A DNA stretch of 64,000 nt from contig NZ_JANRHH010000035.1 of assembly GCF_030433435.1 (NCBI RefSeq), positions 62,001-126,000 on the forward strand, in the 5' to 3' direction. Source of the DNA: Polycladomyces subterraneus (GTDB lineage Bacteria > Bacillota > Bacilli > Thermoactinomycetales > JIR-001). Shown here in pieces: positions 47,525-55,729 of the stretch. The notes beneath the pieces were generated by a model that saw only the letters and a list, made by a program, of their open reading frames with translations, had not been told where the DNA came from and searched no databases. Each line of letters starts with the position of its first letter. Within the stretch, counting starts at the first letter, position 1. The translations under genes and the position numbers were made by a program.

Positions 47525-48352
47525 ATGCATGACGGCAGAGAATTTCTTCTGCAGGAACTGGCTCACATTGAAAAATGGGAACAGGAACAGAAAGATCTCT
47601 GGTTTTGGGAGAAAATCGGCAGAATCCCTTTCGCCTTGTTGGACAAAATCACACCACGGATCGTTCACGACAAAATCGAACAAGCGTTGAACGAATTGGG
47701 CAGCTATTTGATGACCGGCGGCCGCTATCTTATTCTGGAACAGCGCGTCTACCAAAAGTGTGCACAAAAATGGCCACAGCTCCGCCCCCCTTATACACCC
47801 GCGCAAATGGCAGATGCCCCGATGAACATCATGGACGCGTTGGCTGATGACATGATCGAAACCCATGTCGGTGTCGCCACCGTACAAGGGGCGACCACGG
47901 GATTCGGTGGCGTATTCACACTGGCACTGGACATCCCGGCCGTATTGGGCCTGTCGCTCAAAATCTTACAGGAAATCGCCATCGTGTATGGATATGATCC
48001 CAAAGAACAGCGAGAACGAGCGTTCATCGTCAAATGCATGCAATTTGCCTCCTCCGACTACGTAGGCAAACAAGCGATCATCGAACAGTTGGCCGTTTAC
48101 CATCAACACGACCCTCAGCGGGAGCGACATGTGATCTCCGAACTGCAGGGTTGGCGCGAAGTGTTCGAAAGCTACCGCGACACCTGGGGATGGAAAAAGT
48201 TATTCCAACTCGTACCGGTCATCGGCGTCTTTTTCGGCGCAATCTTGAACCGGGCCATGTTGCGCGACGTGGCGGAGGCCGGAAAACAGTTTTACCGCAA
48301 ACGCAGGATTCACGAAAAGTTGAAACAAACCCTCCCATCTAGTCATTCGTAA
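47525..48352 (+). CDS. EcsC family protein
   Basis: 275 residues. The EcsC signature is clear: LLDKITPRIVHDKIEQALNELGSYL, GVATVQGATTGFGGVFTLALDIPAVLGLSLKILQEIAIVYGYD and VPVIGVFFGAILNRAMLRDVAEAG. In Bacillus EcsC is linked to the EcsAB transporter and protein processing, but free-standing members like this are of unknown role. Peripheral membrane association is likely through the Gly/Ala-rich segment. ATG at 47525 is preferred by GGCGGTGG upstream. Confidence 0.87.
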   Translation: MHDGREFLLQELAHIEKWEQEQKDLWFWEKIGRIPFALLDKITPRIVHDKIEQALNELGSYLMTGGRYLILEQRVYQKCAQKWPQLRPPYTPAQMADAPMNIMDALADDMIETHVGVATVQGATTGFGGVFTLALDIPAVLGLSLKILQEIAIVYGYDPKEQRERAFIVKCMQFASSDYVGKQAIIEQLAVYHQHDPQRERHVISELQGWREVFESYRDTWGWKKLFQLVPVIGVFFGAILNRAMLRDVAEAGKQFYRKRRIHEKLKQTLPSSHS

Positions 48353-48394
48353 GCAAGACAAAATTTCATGCACTCATGCACGTTTCACTGCAAA

Positions 48395-48424
48395 CAAAAA
48401 ACCCTGCCGAGTGATCGGCAGGGT
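48395..48424 (-). terminator. Terminator after 48435-48857
   Basis: ACCCTGCCGA-GTGA-TCGGCAGGGT hairpin followed on the minus strand by TTTTTTG; it may also end the convergent EcsC transcript. Confidence 0.85.
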
Positions 48425-48434
48425 TACTCGTCGC

Positions 48435-48857
48435 TTATTTATTTTCGGCACGTTGCTGCTGGAAACGGATCAAGCGGCGGCTGAGCACACGGAGCCTGTT
48501 TTTCAATTGTTCTTCCCATTCTTCGTCTTCGAGCGCCTTGGCTACACGTGACAGATCCAACGCCATGTCGATCTGTTCCCGCAACACCGTTTCTGGATTA
48601 TCCTCTTCAAAGCTAGTGCAGTGTTCTTTCCACTCCTGCACCTTTTGAGGATCCAGATATTCGTTGAGATTCACTTCGTGCGCCCCGTCTTCCAGAGCGT
48701 ATTCCACCAGCAGTTCAAACTCGTCGCGGACCGCGTGATGCACCTCAACCTGGTGACAGACCGGACAATAAAACAGCGGTACGTTATGAACCCGCGTCGG
48801 TCCCTGACGCAATGATCCGATTGTTCCGATCATCGAAGCGCCACAGCAAAAACCCAT
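48435..48857 (-). CDS. Hypothetical protein with Cys-pair (zinc-finger-like) N-terminus
   Basis: 140 residues starting MGFCCGASMIGTIG, then FYCPVCHQVEVHHAV: two Cys pairs (FCC and CPVC) about 30 residues apart, as in YgiT-type zinc fingers. A helical, acidic region follows (ELLVEYALEDGAHEVNLNEYLDP, REQIDMALDLSRVAKALEDEEWEEQLKNRLRVLSRRL). No family is certain. GGAGGCGGAGGAG precedes the ATG at 48857. Confidence 0.6.
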   Translation of the reverse strand: MGFCCGASMIGTIGSLRQGPTRVHNVPLFYCPVCHQVEVHHAVRDEFELLVEYALEDGAHEVNLNEYLDPQKVQEWKEHCTSFEEDNPETVLREQIDMALDLSRVAKALEDEEWEEQLKNRLRVLSRRLIRFQQQRAENK

Positions 48858-49030
48858 GGCTCCTCCGCCTCCTTCGATCCTGTCTCTTTCTGTCAAAAAA
48901 AGTAGCACGGCCGCTTTTCAAAATGCGTTTGTTCTGTTATTGTTAATATTGTACCACACGAGGAGAACAGCCAAACCTGATGAAAATAAAACCGCATAGC
49001 GAGCACAATTGCTATGCGGCTTTCACGGGA

Positions 49031-49264
49031 TCAGCACCATCCCATATCACAACTCTGCGTATAATGTTCATCAGGGAACTGATTGCCCACGGCATAGATG
49101 GAGTTCTCCTCCACCTCAAACCCATCTACTACTTCCATACCCATGTTGCGCAAGTCGATCCTTCCGATCGGCTTCTTGTTGTAATACAACACCATTTCGC
49201 CGTCACCCATCCGCCCGGTCACTTTCCGTGTGATGTTGATGCGGTATTTGGCATTTGAAGACAT
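49031..49264 (-). CDS. Small hypothetical protein
   Basis: 77 residues, beta-rich (KYRINITRKVTGRMGDGEMVLYYNKKPIGRIDLRN) with a C-terminal CDMGWC. The ATG at 49264 is chosen because AAGGAGGG lies ~9 bases upstream; upstream in-frame ATGs lack such spacing. It lies about 120 bases downstream of gcvH on the same strand and may be its last cotranscribed neighbour. No family recognised. Confidence 0.6.
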   Translation of the reverse strand: MSSNAKYRINITRKVTGRMGDGEMVLYYNKKPIGRIDLRNMGMEVVDGFEVEENSIYAVGNQFPDEHYTQSCDMGWC

Positions 49265-49387
49265 CTCGGTCATCCCTCCTTCAAGCATACGTAGCGTGAG
49301 GGGATGCGGAAGGTCCAACCAGCAAACCTTCACCGAGGACCTTCACGCATCGATTATTATATATTATACCGCATTTTATCAGAATGT

Positions 49388-49774
49388 TTAATCTTCATTC
49401 ACCAATTCCTCATATTTTTCCGCACTCAACAGTTTGTCAAGATCGGATGGATCAGACATTTCCACTACAATCATCCATCCATCTCCGTATGGGGATTCGT
49501 TTACTTTTTCCGGCGCATCTTCCAAGTCACCGTTCACTTCCACGACTTTACCGCTGACCGGTGCATACAACTCCGACACCGTTTTGACGGATTCCACACT
49601 GCCGAATGGCTCACCAGCCGTCACTTCGGTACCTACTTCGGGCAGTTCCACAAATACGATATCACCCAATTCCGATTGGGCGAAATCAGTGATCCCCACG
49701 CGCACCTTGTTGTCGCCTTCTTCTTTTACCCACTCGTGTTCTTCGCTGTACCGCAATTCTTTCGGCAGATTCAT
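49388..49774 (-). CDS. gcvH: Glycine cleavage system H protein
   Basis: 128 residues, the family length. Lipoyl carrier that shuttles the methylamine group of glycine; in Bacillales it also serves in lipoate relay to other E2 proteins. Lipoylated K64 lies in [20 protein letters not shown] and [22 protein letters not shown] are conserved. Stands apart from gcvT/gcvP, as in Bacillus. It is 15 bases from the TlpA-like stop, so probably cotranscribed with it. Confidence 0.95.
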   Translation of the reverse strand: MNLPKELRYSEEHEWVKEEGDNKVRVGITDFAQSELGDIVFVELPEVGTEVTAGEPFGSVESVKTVSELYAPVSGKVVEVNGDLEDAPEKVNESPYGDGWMIVVEMSDPSDLDKLLSAEKYEELVNED

Positions 49775-49789
49775 CCTAATCCCTCCGCA

Positions 49790-50239
49790 TTATTCTTCGC
49801 CCAAAATGCGATTCAACGGGTTTTGCAACAGGTTGAGCGCTTTTTCACCGGCCGAGCGGTGACGCAATACGCCTTCTTGATCGAACAGGTAGAACGCCGG
49901 TACAAATTCGTTTTCAAATGCGTCCACCACGTTATGTTGATTGTCGATCGCTTGGGGATGTTTCAATTCGTATTTTTCGATCGTCTCTTTGACCGGGCCG
50001 ATTTCTGTGTCCTTTTCGGATCGCGGCATGTGGACACCGATCACTTGCAGTCCTTTGTCTTTGTATTTTTCCCGAATCTCATTCACTTGCGGCAGACTGG
50101 CTTTGCACATGCCGCAACTGATAGACCAAAAGTGAACGAGCACCGATTTGCCTTGAAGATCTTCCTTGGAGACTTCGCCGTTCACCCACTCAGTGACCCC
50201 TTTGAGTTCGGGCATAGGCGTCCTTAGACGCATGGCCAT
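49790..50239 (-). CDS. TlpA/thioredoxin-fold redox protein
   Basis: 149 residues without a signal peptide, so cytoplasmic. The thioredoxin-fold active site is SISCGMCKASLP (C42-x2-C45) within VLVHFWSISCGMC; VPAFYLFDQEGVLRHRSAGE carries the cis-Pro. Like TlpA/ResA-type proteins it should reduce or oxidise thiols; the partner is unknown. It forms a unit with gcvH, and a hairpin separates it from the peroxiredoxin gene upstream. Confidence 0.85.
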   Translation of the reverse strand: MAMRLRTPMPELKGVTEWVNGEVSKEDLQGKSVLVHFWSISCGMCKASLPQVNEIREKYKDKGLQVIGVHMPRSEKDTEIGPVKETIEKYELKHPQAIDNQHNVVDAFENEFVPAFYLFDQEGVLRHRSAGEKALNLLQNPLNRILGEE

Positions 50240-50274
50240 CGCACATCAAACCTCCTTCTCCAACATTGGATGGA

Positions 50275-50306
50275 AGAAAGGACCTAACGGCAGATGCGTT
50301 AGGCCC
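50275..50306 (-). terminator. Hairpin between peroxiredoxin and TlpA-like genes
   Basis: GACCTAACG / CGTTAGGCC stem followed on the minus strand by TTTCTTCC; may reduce read-through to the TlpA-gcvH unit. Confidence 0.65.
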
Positions 50307-50323
50307 TTGTCCGCATGTATTCA

Positions 50324-50869
<546 letters not shown>

Positions 50870-50986
50870 TCGTCCCTTCCTCCTTTTTGTATTTGAGATA
50901 AATTGAGGGTGTTGTTCAAGAGCCATGTTTAATTTACCCAACGCTTATCGTATGTAAACATGGCTCGTGAACCCCCGACGCTTATT

Positions 50987-51037
50987 AACATACCACGACC
51001 CTTATTTAAAGTCAATACTAATTTGTATTAAATACAA
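50987..51037 (-). promoter_or_regulatory. Promoter and Fur/PerR-like box of the peroxiredoxin gene
   Basis: On the minus strand, -35 TTGACT (51010-51015) and -10 TATGTT (50987-50992) are 17 bases apart. The palindrome TTGTATT-A-AATACAA at 51023-51037 has the 7-1-7 layout of Fur-family sites and sits just upstream of the -35. Confidence 0.6.
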
Positions 51038-51179
51038 TTTGGGAATGGTTATCAAAAGATGAAGGGTTTTTTGCGATGATTGTCCAAACCTTTACGTTGG
51101 ATTGACCAGGTATTCATCTCCATTTGATACCTACCATCCACATCGGTAACGACAGATCACAAAGAGAGGGGATCCATTC

Positions 51180-52793
51180 ATGGAAAAACGAGGCTTCCGT
51201 GTGCAGCGATGGACCAAGTCACTCTTGGCCTGTGCCGTACTCACATGTGCACCGCTGCTGACGGCAGCGGATCTGTCACCGGCGGCACATCCCCAGCCGT
51301 TTATGAACGTGCAATTGTTGGGGATCAATGATTTTCACGGCCAACTCGACGTGACGCGCAACGTGAACGGCAAACCTGTGGGACGCGGGGACGTGTTGGC
51401 CGCTTATTTGCGCGAACGGGAGGCGCAAAACCCGAATACCCTGCTGGTTCATGCGGGCGACATGGCCGGAGCGAGTGCGCCCGTCTCAGCTTTGATGCAG
51501 GACGAGCCAACGATCGAAATGTTGAACAAGCTGAAATTTGATGTCGGAACAGTAGGCAATCACGAGTTCGATGAAGGCGTCAACGAGATGATGCGGTTAA
51601 TTTACGGGGGATACCACGAGAAGACGGGTTACTTTGAGGGAGCCGATTTCCCTTATATCTGTGCCAATGTTGTCGATGAAAAAACCAAGCGACCCATTCT
51701 CCCTCCCTCGCTCATCAAACGGGTGAACGGCATACCGATCGGGTTTATCGGCGTAGTGACAAAGACGACCCCGACCATTGTGACGCCCTCCGGTGTGAAA
51801 GGCGTTTTGTTCACCGATGAAGCGGAAGCGATCAACCGGGAGGCTGCCAAGCTGAAAAAGAGGGGTGTTCATGCCATCGTGGTGTTGGCGCATGAAGGCG
51901 GAGTACAAGACGCCAAAACCGGTCAAATTACCGGCCCCATCGCCGATATCGCCAACAAAGTGGATGACGATGTGGATGTGATTTTCGCTGGGCACAGCCA
52001 CAGCTATCTCAACGGCACGGTTGATGGCAAGCTGATCGTGCAGGCCTATAGCTACGGAACGGCGTTTTCCGATGTGGATATCGTGATCGACAAGCGGACC
52101 AAGGACATCGTAGCGAAAAAAGGGGAAATCATCACCACCAATCAGGCCAATGTACAACCCGATCCGGAAATCCGGGATTTGATCCAGTACTATGAAGAAA
52201 AAGTGGCGCCCATCGTCAACCAGAAAATTGGAACAGCCGCACAGACGTTGAGCAATGAAGAGAACACCGCCGGCGAGTCCGCCTTGGGCAACCTCATCGC
52301 CGATGCACAACGCTGGAAAATGGGGACTGATTTCGCGCTGATGAATCCAGGCGGCATCCGAGCCGATATCGACGCGGGCGATGTCACCTGGGGTGAGTTG
52401 TACAACGTACAGCCGTTCAGCAACGACTTGGTCAAAATGACCATGACCGGCGATCAGCTGAAACGAGTGTTGGAGCAGCAATGGCAGGGAGACCGCGCCA
52501 AGATCCTGCAAATCTCCGGCTTTACCTACACATGGGATCCCTCCCGCCCCGTCGGCGACCGAATCACGAACCTGAAAAAGGCGGACGGCACGCCGATCAC
52601 ACCTGACGGCCGTTACACCGTTACCGCCAACAGCTTTTTGGCCGGCGGCGGAGACGGATTCACCGTCTTCCAGGAACCGACCGACAAAGTAGTCGGACCA
52701 GTCGATCTGGACGCATTGATCGAGTATATCAAACAATTGCCGCAACCCTTCTCCGCCCAAATCGAGGGGCGCATTCAGCTCGCGGGGCAGTGA
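51180..52793 (+). CDS. Secreted bifunctional 5'-nucleotidase / cyclic nucleotide phosphodiesterase (UshA-like)
   Basis: 537 residues with an N-terminal signal peptide (about 1-30). The metallophosphatase domain shows GINDFHGQLD, VHAGDMAGAS, TVGNHEFDEG, VVLAHEGG and FAGHSHS; the C-terminal 5'-nucleotidase domain has GNLIADAQRWKMGTDFALMNPGGIRADI and GGGDGF. It should dephosphorylate extracellular nucleotides. No LPXTG or S-layer anchor is seen, so it is released or loosely held. AGAGGGG lies about 8 bases before the ATG, and a terminator follows. Confidence 0.92.
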   Translation: MEKRGFRVQRWTKSLLACAVLTCAPLLTAADLSPAAHPQPFMNVQLLGINDFHGQLDVTRNVNGKPVGRGDVLAAYLREREAQNPNTLLVHAGDMAGASAPVSALMQDEPTIEMLNKLKFDVGTVGNHEFDEGVNEMMRLIYGGYHEKTGYFEGADFPYICANVVDEKTKRPILPPSLIKRVNGIPIGFIGVVTKTTPTIVTPSGVKGVLFTDEAEAINREAAKLKKRGVHAIVVLAHEGGVQDAKTGQITGPIADIANKVDDDVDVIFAGHSHSYLNGTVDGKLIVQAYSYGTAFSDVDIVIDKRTKDIVAKKGEIITTNQANVQPDPEIRDLIQYYEEKVAPIVNQKIGTAAQTLSNEENTAGESALGNLIADAQRWKMGTDFALMNPGGIRADIDAGDVTWGELYNVQPFSNDLVKMTMTGDQLKRVLEQQWQGDRAKILQISGFTYTWDPSRPVGDRITNLKKADGTPITPDGRYTVTANSFLAGGGDGFTVFQEPTDKVVGPVDLDALIEYIKQLPQPFSAQIEGRIQLAGQ

Positions 52794-52837
52794 AGCACCC
52801 AGCTCATATCAGGATCCAGTTTATTCAAAGATAACAA

Positions 52838-52866
52838 ACCCACCGACAAGAAAGTCGGTGGGTTTT
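52838..52866 (+). terminator. Terminator after the 5'-nucleotidase gene
   Basis: ACCCACCGAC-AAGAAA-GTCGGTGGGT hairpin followed by TTT. Confidence 0.8.
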
Positions 52867-52889
52867 CTACGTGAGATTGGGGGACAACT

Positions 52890-53083
52890 GATCCACATTG
52901 CCTTCACTGCTTTCCTGGAACGCTCCACCTGTGCCCTGAAAAGGAAGCAGAGCAAAACCGCTCCGAACCGGGGAGCGCAGGACGGGCAATGTGCTTCACT
53001 TAGAGAAAATTGCCCGTTCTTCCTCCCGCACACCTGAATCGATAACTCTGACTTAGGTCTTCGATCGCCTAGACATGCCCTAG
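52890..53083 (+). repeat. Dispersed CTAG element, copy E
   Basis: The right end CTAGACATGCCCTAG retains the CTAG border and the terminal repeat. The interior has GCTCCACCTGTGCCCTGAAA, GGAGCGCAGGACGGGCAA, GTGCTTCACTTAGAGAAAAT and ACTTAGGTCTTCGATCGCCT, the last shared with copy D. The left end is eroded. Confidence 0.6.
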
Positions 53084-53395
53084 TCTACCTCGGGTGTACC
53101 GGCATTCGTTATCACCATTTCCTAATCAACCTATCATCTTCTTCTTTTAGTTCCACCACTTGGGACAGAAAGCCGACTTGCCATTTATATTGATCCTCTT
53201 CGAGGTTCTTGAGGGTCACCATGATCGAATCCGAACCACCTTCCCATCAATAATATAAAAATACACTATAAATAATAAATGAACACTGACAAATAGCTAA
53301 ATATAGTCAAATTTGAGAATATTTATTGAAAATAACCCCTATCCAATATATAATTACATCCGATCACTGCGATCAACCGGAAAGGGGATTGGTCT
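53084..53395. other. AT-rich upstream region of the P450 gene
   Basis: No gene supported. Strongly AT-rich between 53240 and 53350 and probably holding the promoter. Confidence 0.4.
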
Positions 53396-54559
53396 ATGAC
53401 CACACGTTTTGCAGGAAAGCTGGAAGTTTGGTGGACCCGCATGCGGAAAGAATCGCCTCTTCACTACAATCGTGAACACCAGTATTGGGAAGTCTTTCGT
53501 TACGAAGACGTGAACCGGGTTCTGAGCGATCATCACACCTTTTCCTCGCAAAACCGGCGTCGCCAAAAGGAAGAGCCCGTCTTCCATGACAGCATCCTCT
53601 CCCTGGACCCACCACAGCACACCCTATTACGCTCCATCGTCAGTCGATCCTTCTCACCTGCATTTCTACGAGAATGGGAACCACGTATCCGTACCATTGC
53701 CAAGGATCTCCTATTGCAAACCCCGCCCGATTTCGACTTGATCAATCATTTCGCCTACCCGCTCCCGGTGACGGTCATCGCGGACATGATGGGCGTTCCT
53801 TCGAAAGATCAACCGATGTTCCGTCAGTGGGTAGATCGATTGTTCACCATGGAAAACGATCCTACCAACATCCGTTTTGCCGATGAAACCAAACCGGACG
53901 AACGAAAGCGTATTCGAAGTGTGCAGATGGATATGAAGCAATATTTCCGGGATATCGTTCACGAACGAAAACAACGTCCGCAAAACGATCTGATCTCCTT
54001 GTTGGTTGACTCCCATTCCCATGGACAGATTTCGGAAGAAGAAATTCTCAGTTTCTGTTTCTTGCTGTTGCTGGCGGGACATATTACGACTACCAACCTG
54101 ATCGGCAATGCCGTCTTCTCTCTGGCCGAAGATCCTGAAACATACCGCCTTGTGCAGAAAGATCACGGGCATATCCCGCTGTTTATCGAAGAGGTGTTGC
54201 GATATCATTCTCCTGTTCGGTTTGTGACACGTACCGCCGCCCACGATGTCCGTCTGGGTGGGGAGACCCTCCATGCTGGAGAAACGGTGGTGGCGTGGAT
54301 CGCTTCCGCCAACCGTGATGAACAGGTATTCGACCGTCCCGACCGTTTCATAGCGAACCGCAAACCCAACCCTCACCTCGCGTTTGGCAAAGGGATTCAT
54401 TTTTGTCTGGGGGCACCACTGGCGAGAATGGAAGCACAAATCGCGATGCAGGCGCTCCTCTCTCATTGGAACAGGAAGGAACAGATTCAGATTCAGGAAG
54501 CCCGGCCTGTGAAAACGGTCTTTCTGAATGGATATGAAAAACTGACCATTGCTTCGTGA
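53396..54559 (+). CDS. Cytochrome P450 (class I type, soluble)
   Basis: 387 residues, bacterial CYP107-like length. Heme ligand C337 in FGKGIHFCLGAPLARMEA, the EEVLR motif (E266, R269), and DPPQHTLLRSIVSRSF near the N-terminus are complete. The I-helix reads LLAGHITTTN: I230 stands where an Asp/Glu normally precedes the catalytic Thr, so oxygen activation may be unusual. No ferredoxin or reductase is adjacent; substrate unknown. AAAGGGG lies ~9 bases before the ATG. It is followed 40 bases later by a cyclophilin gene. Confidence 0.9.
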   Translation: MTTRFAGKLEVWWTRMRKESPLHYNREHQYWEVFRYEDVNRVLSDHHTFSSQNRRRQKEEPVFHDSILSLDPPQHTLLRSIVSRSFSPAFLREWEPRIRTIAKDLLLQTPPDFDLINHFAYPLPVTVIADMMGVPSKDQPMFRQWVDRLFTMENDPTNIRFADETKPDERKRIRSVQMDMKQYFRDIVHERKQRPQNDLISLLVDSHSHGQISEEEILSFCFLLLLAGHITTTNLIGNAVFSLAEDPETYRLVQKDHGHIPLFIEEVLRYHSPVRFVTRTAAHDVRLGGETLHAGETVVAWIASANRDEQVFDRPDRFIANRKPNPHLAFGKGIHFCLGAPLARMEAQIAMQALLSHWNRKEQIQIQEARPVKTVFLNGYEKLTIAS

Positions 54560-54598
54560 TGAGTGTGATACAATCAGTGACGAGAGGAGTGTGAACAC

Positions 54599-55036
54599 AT
54601 GGCCAAAAAAGGCAGCATCACGATGGAAAGCGGCGAGAAAATCCTTATCGAATTTTTCCCGGAAGCCGCACCGGGAACCGTCGCCAACTTCGAAAAACTG
54701 GCCAACGAGGGATTCTACGACGGATTGACGTTTCATCGCGTAATCCCCGGCTTCGTCAGCCAAGGGGGCTGTCCGTATGGAAACGGCATGGGCGGACCGG
54801 GCTACACCATCAAGTGCGAAACGGAAGGCAATCCTCACAAACACATTCCTGGTGCCGTCTCCATGGCGCATGCCGGCAAAGACACCGGCGGGAGCCAGTT
54901 TTTCATCTGCCACGAAGCCCAGCCTCATCTGGACGGCGTCCACACCGTGTTTGGGCAAGTGATCGAAGGATTGGATACGGTCAAAAACATGAAGCCCGGT
55001 GACCGAATGAAAGAAGTGCGCGTGTGGGAAGAGTGA
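54599..55036 (+). CDS. Peptidyl-prolyl cis-trans isomerase, cyclophilin type
   Basis: 145 residues, cytoplasmic. [64 protein letters not shown] holds the catalytic Arg and the GSQFFI active-site strand. It catalyses prolyl isomerisation as PpiB does. GAGGAG lies about 9 bases before the ATG. Own terminator follows. Confidence 0.94.
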   Translation: MAKKGSITMESGEKILIEFFPEAAPGTVANFEKLANEGFYDGLTFHRVIPGFVSQGGCPYGNGMGGPGYTIKCETEGNPHKHIPGAVSMAHAGKDTGGSQFFICHEAQPHLDGVHTVFGQVIEGLDTVKNMKPGDRMKEVRVWEE

Positions 55037-55040
55037 CGGC

Positions 55041-55066
55041 AATCCCCCGATGAATTTCGGGGGATT
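55041..55066 (+). terminator. Terminator after the cyclophilin gene
   Basis: AATCCCCCGA/TCGGGGGATT hairpin; only a short T-run follows. Confidence 0.65.
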
Positions 55067-55087
55067 TGAAAGGAGAAACAGAAAATT

Positions 55088-55540
55088 GTGAAACGCTGGT
55101 TCCAACGCGCTGTCGGCAAGGCTGTGGAAGTCGTGTTGTTATGCCTAGTCTTCGGATTTTTGTTGGCGCTTTCAGCGTTGGAAGCGGGATTACTGTGGAT
55201 GATTCTTTGGGGTTGGAGCGTTGTGTTGGGCCATGGTGCGGTTTGGGGACACACGGACTTCTGGACAATGATACTCGTTGTGAGTTTCTTTCAACTTATA
55301 GAGGAAAGGCGAACCCGTTTCAACCGGGATATCAAACGGCGGCTCCTCTTTCATGGCGTGGAAGTGGCGGTGGTGGGAGGCTTGCTGACGGTGGGCACCT
55401 GGTTGAACGGGATGGAAGTGGAATTGCCGCTTTCAGTAATCTGTCCGGCGTCTGTCAGCTATGTTTTAATCATGGTGGCAGTGAATGATTTCTTTCGGCG
55501 ACTGGAGAGTAATGAGGATCGGCGTACCCCTCTGGATTGA
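55088..55540 (+). CDS. Small membrane protein of unknown function
   Basis: 150 residues with about four hydrophobic segments (12-31, 34-48, 56-70, 88-104, 110-130) and a charged C-terminus (NDFFRRLESNEDRRTPLD). Start GTG with AAAGGAG about 12 bases upstream. No family recognised. It precedes the FAIM-like membrane protein and might be functionally linked. Confidence 0.6.
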   Translation: MKRWFQRAVGKAVEVVLLCLVFGFLLALSALEAGLLWMILWGWSVVLGHGAVWGHTDFWTMILVVSFFQLIEERRTRFNRDIKRRLLFHGVEVAVVGGLLTVGTWLNGMEVELPLSVICPASVSYVLIMVAVNDFFRRLESNEDRRTPLD

Positions 55541-55729
55541 GGTAAGAGTGCCTTTTGTAATGGGTGACTTCATCCGAAGAAACGAGAAGTCTGGCAGGCG
55601 ATGAGCGTTGGACGGTTCCGTTTGTACCCTCTCAAGCTTTGAAAGACGAAGTTGGGTCAGCATTTTTAAGAAATAATTTTGGTAATCGACAGAATAATAT
55701 CCACCTTCATCATCGGGGGAAACAGGAGA

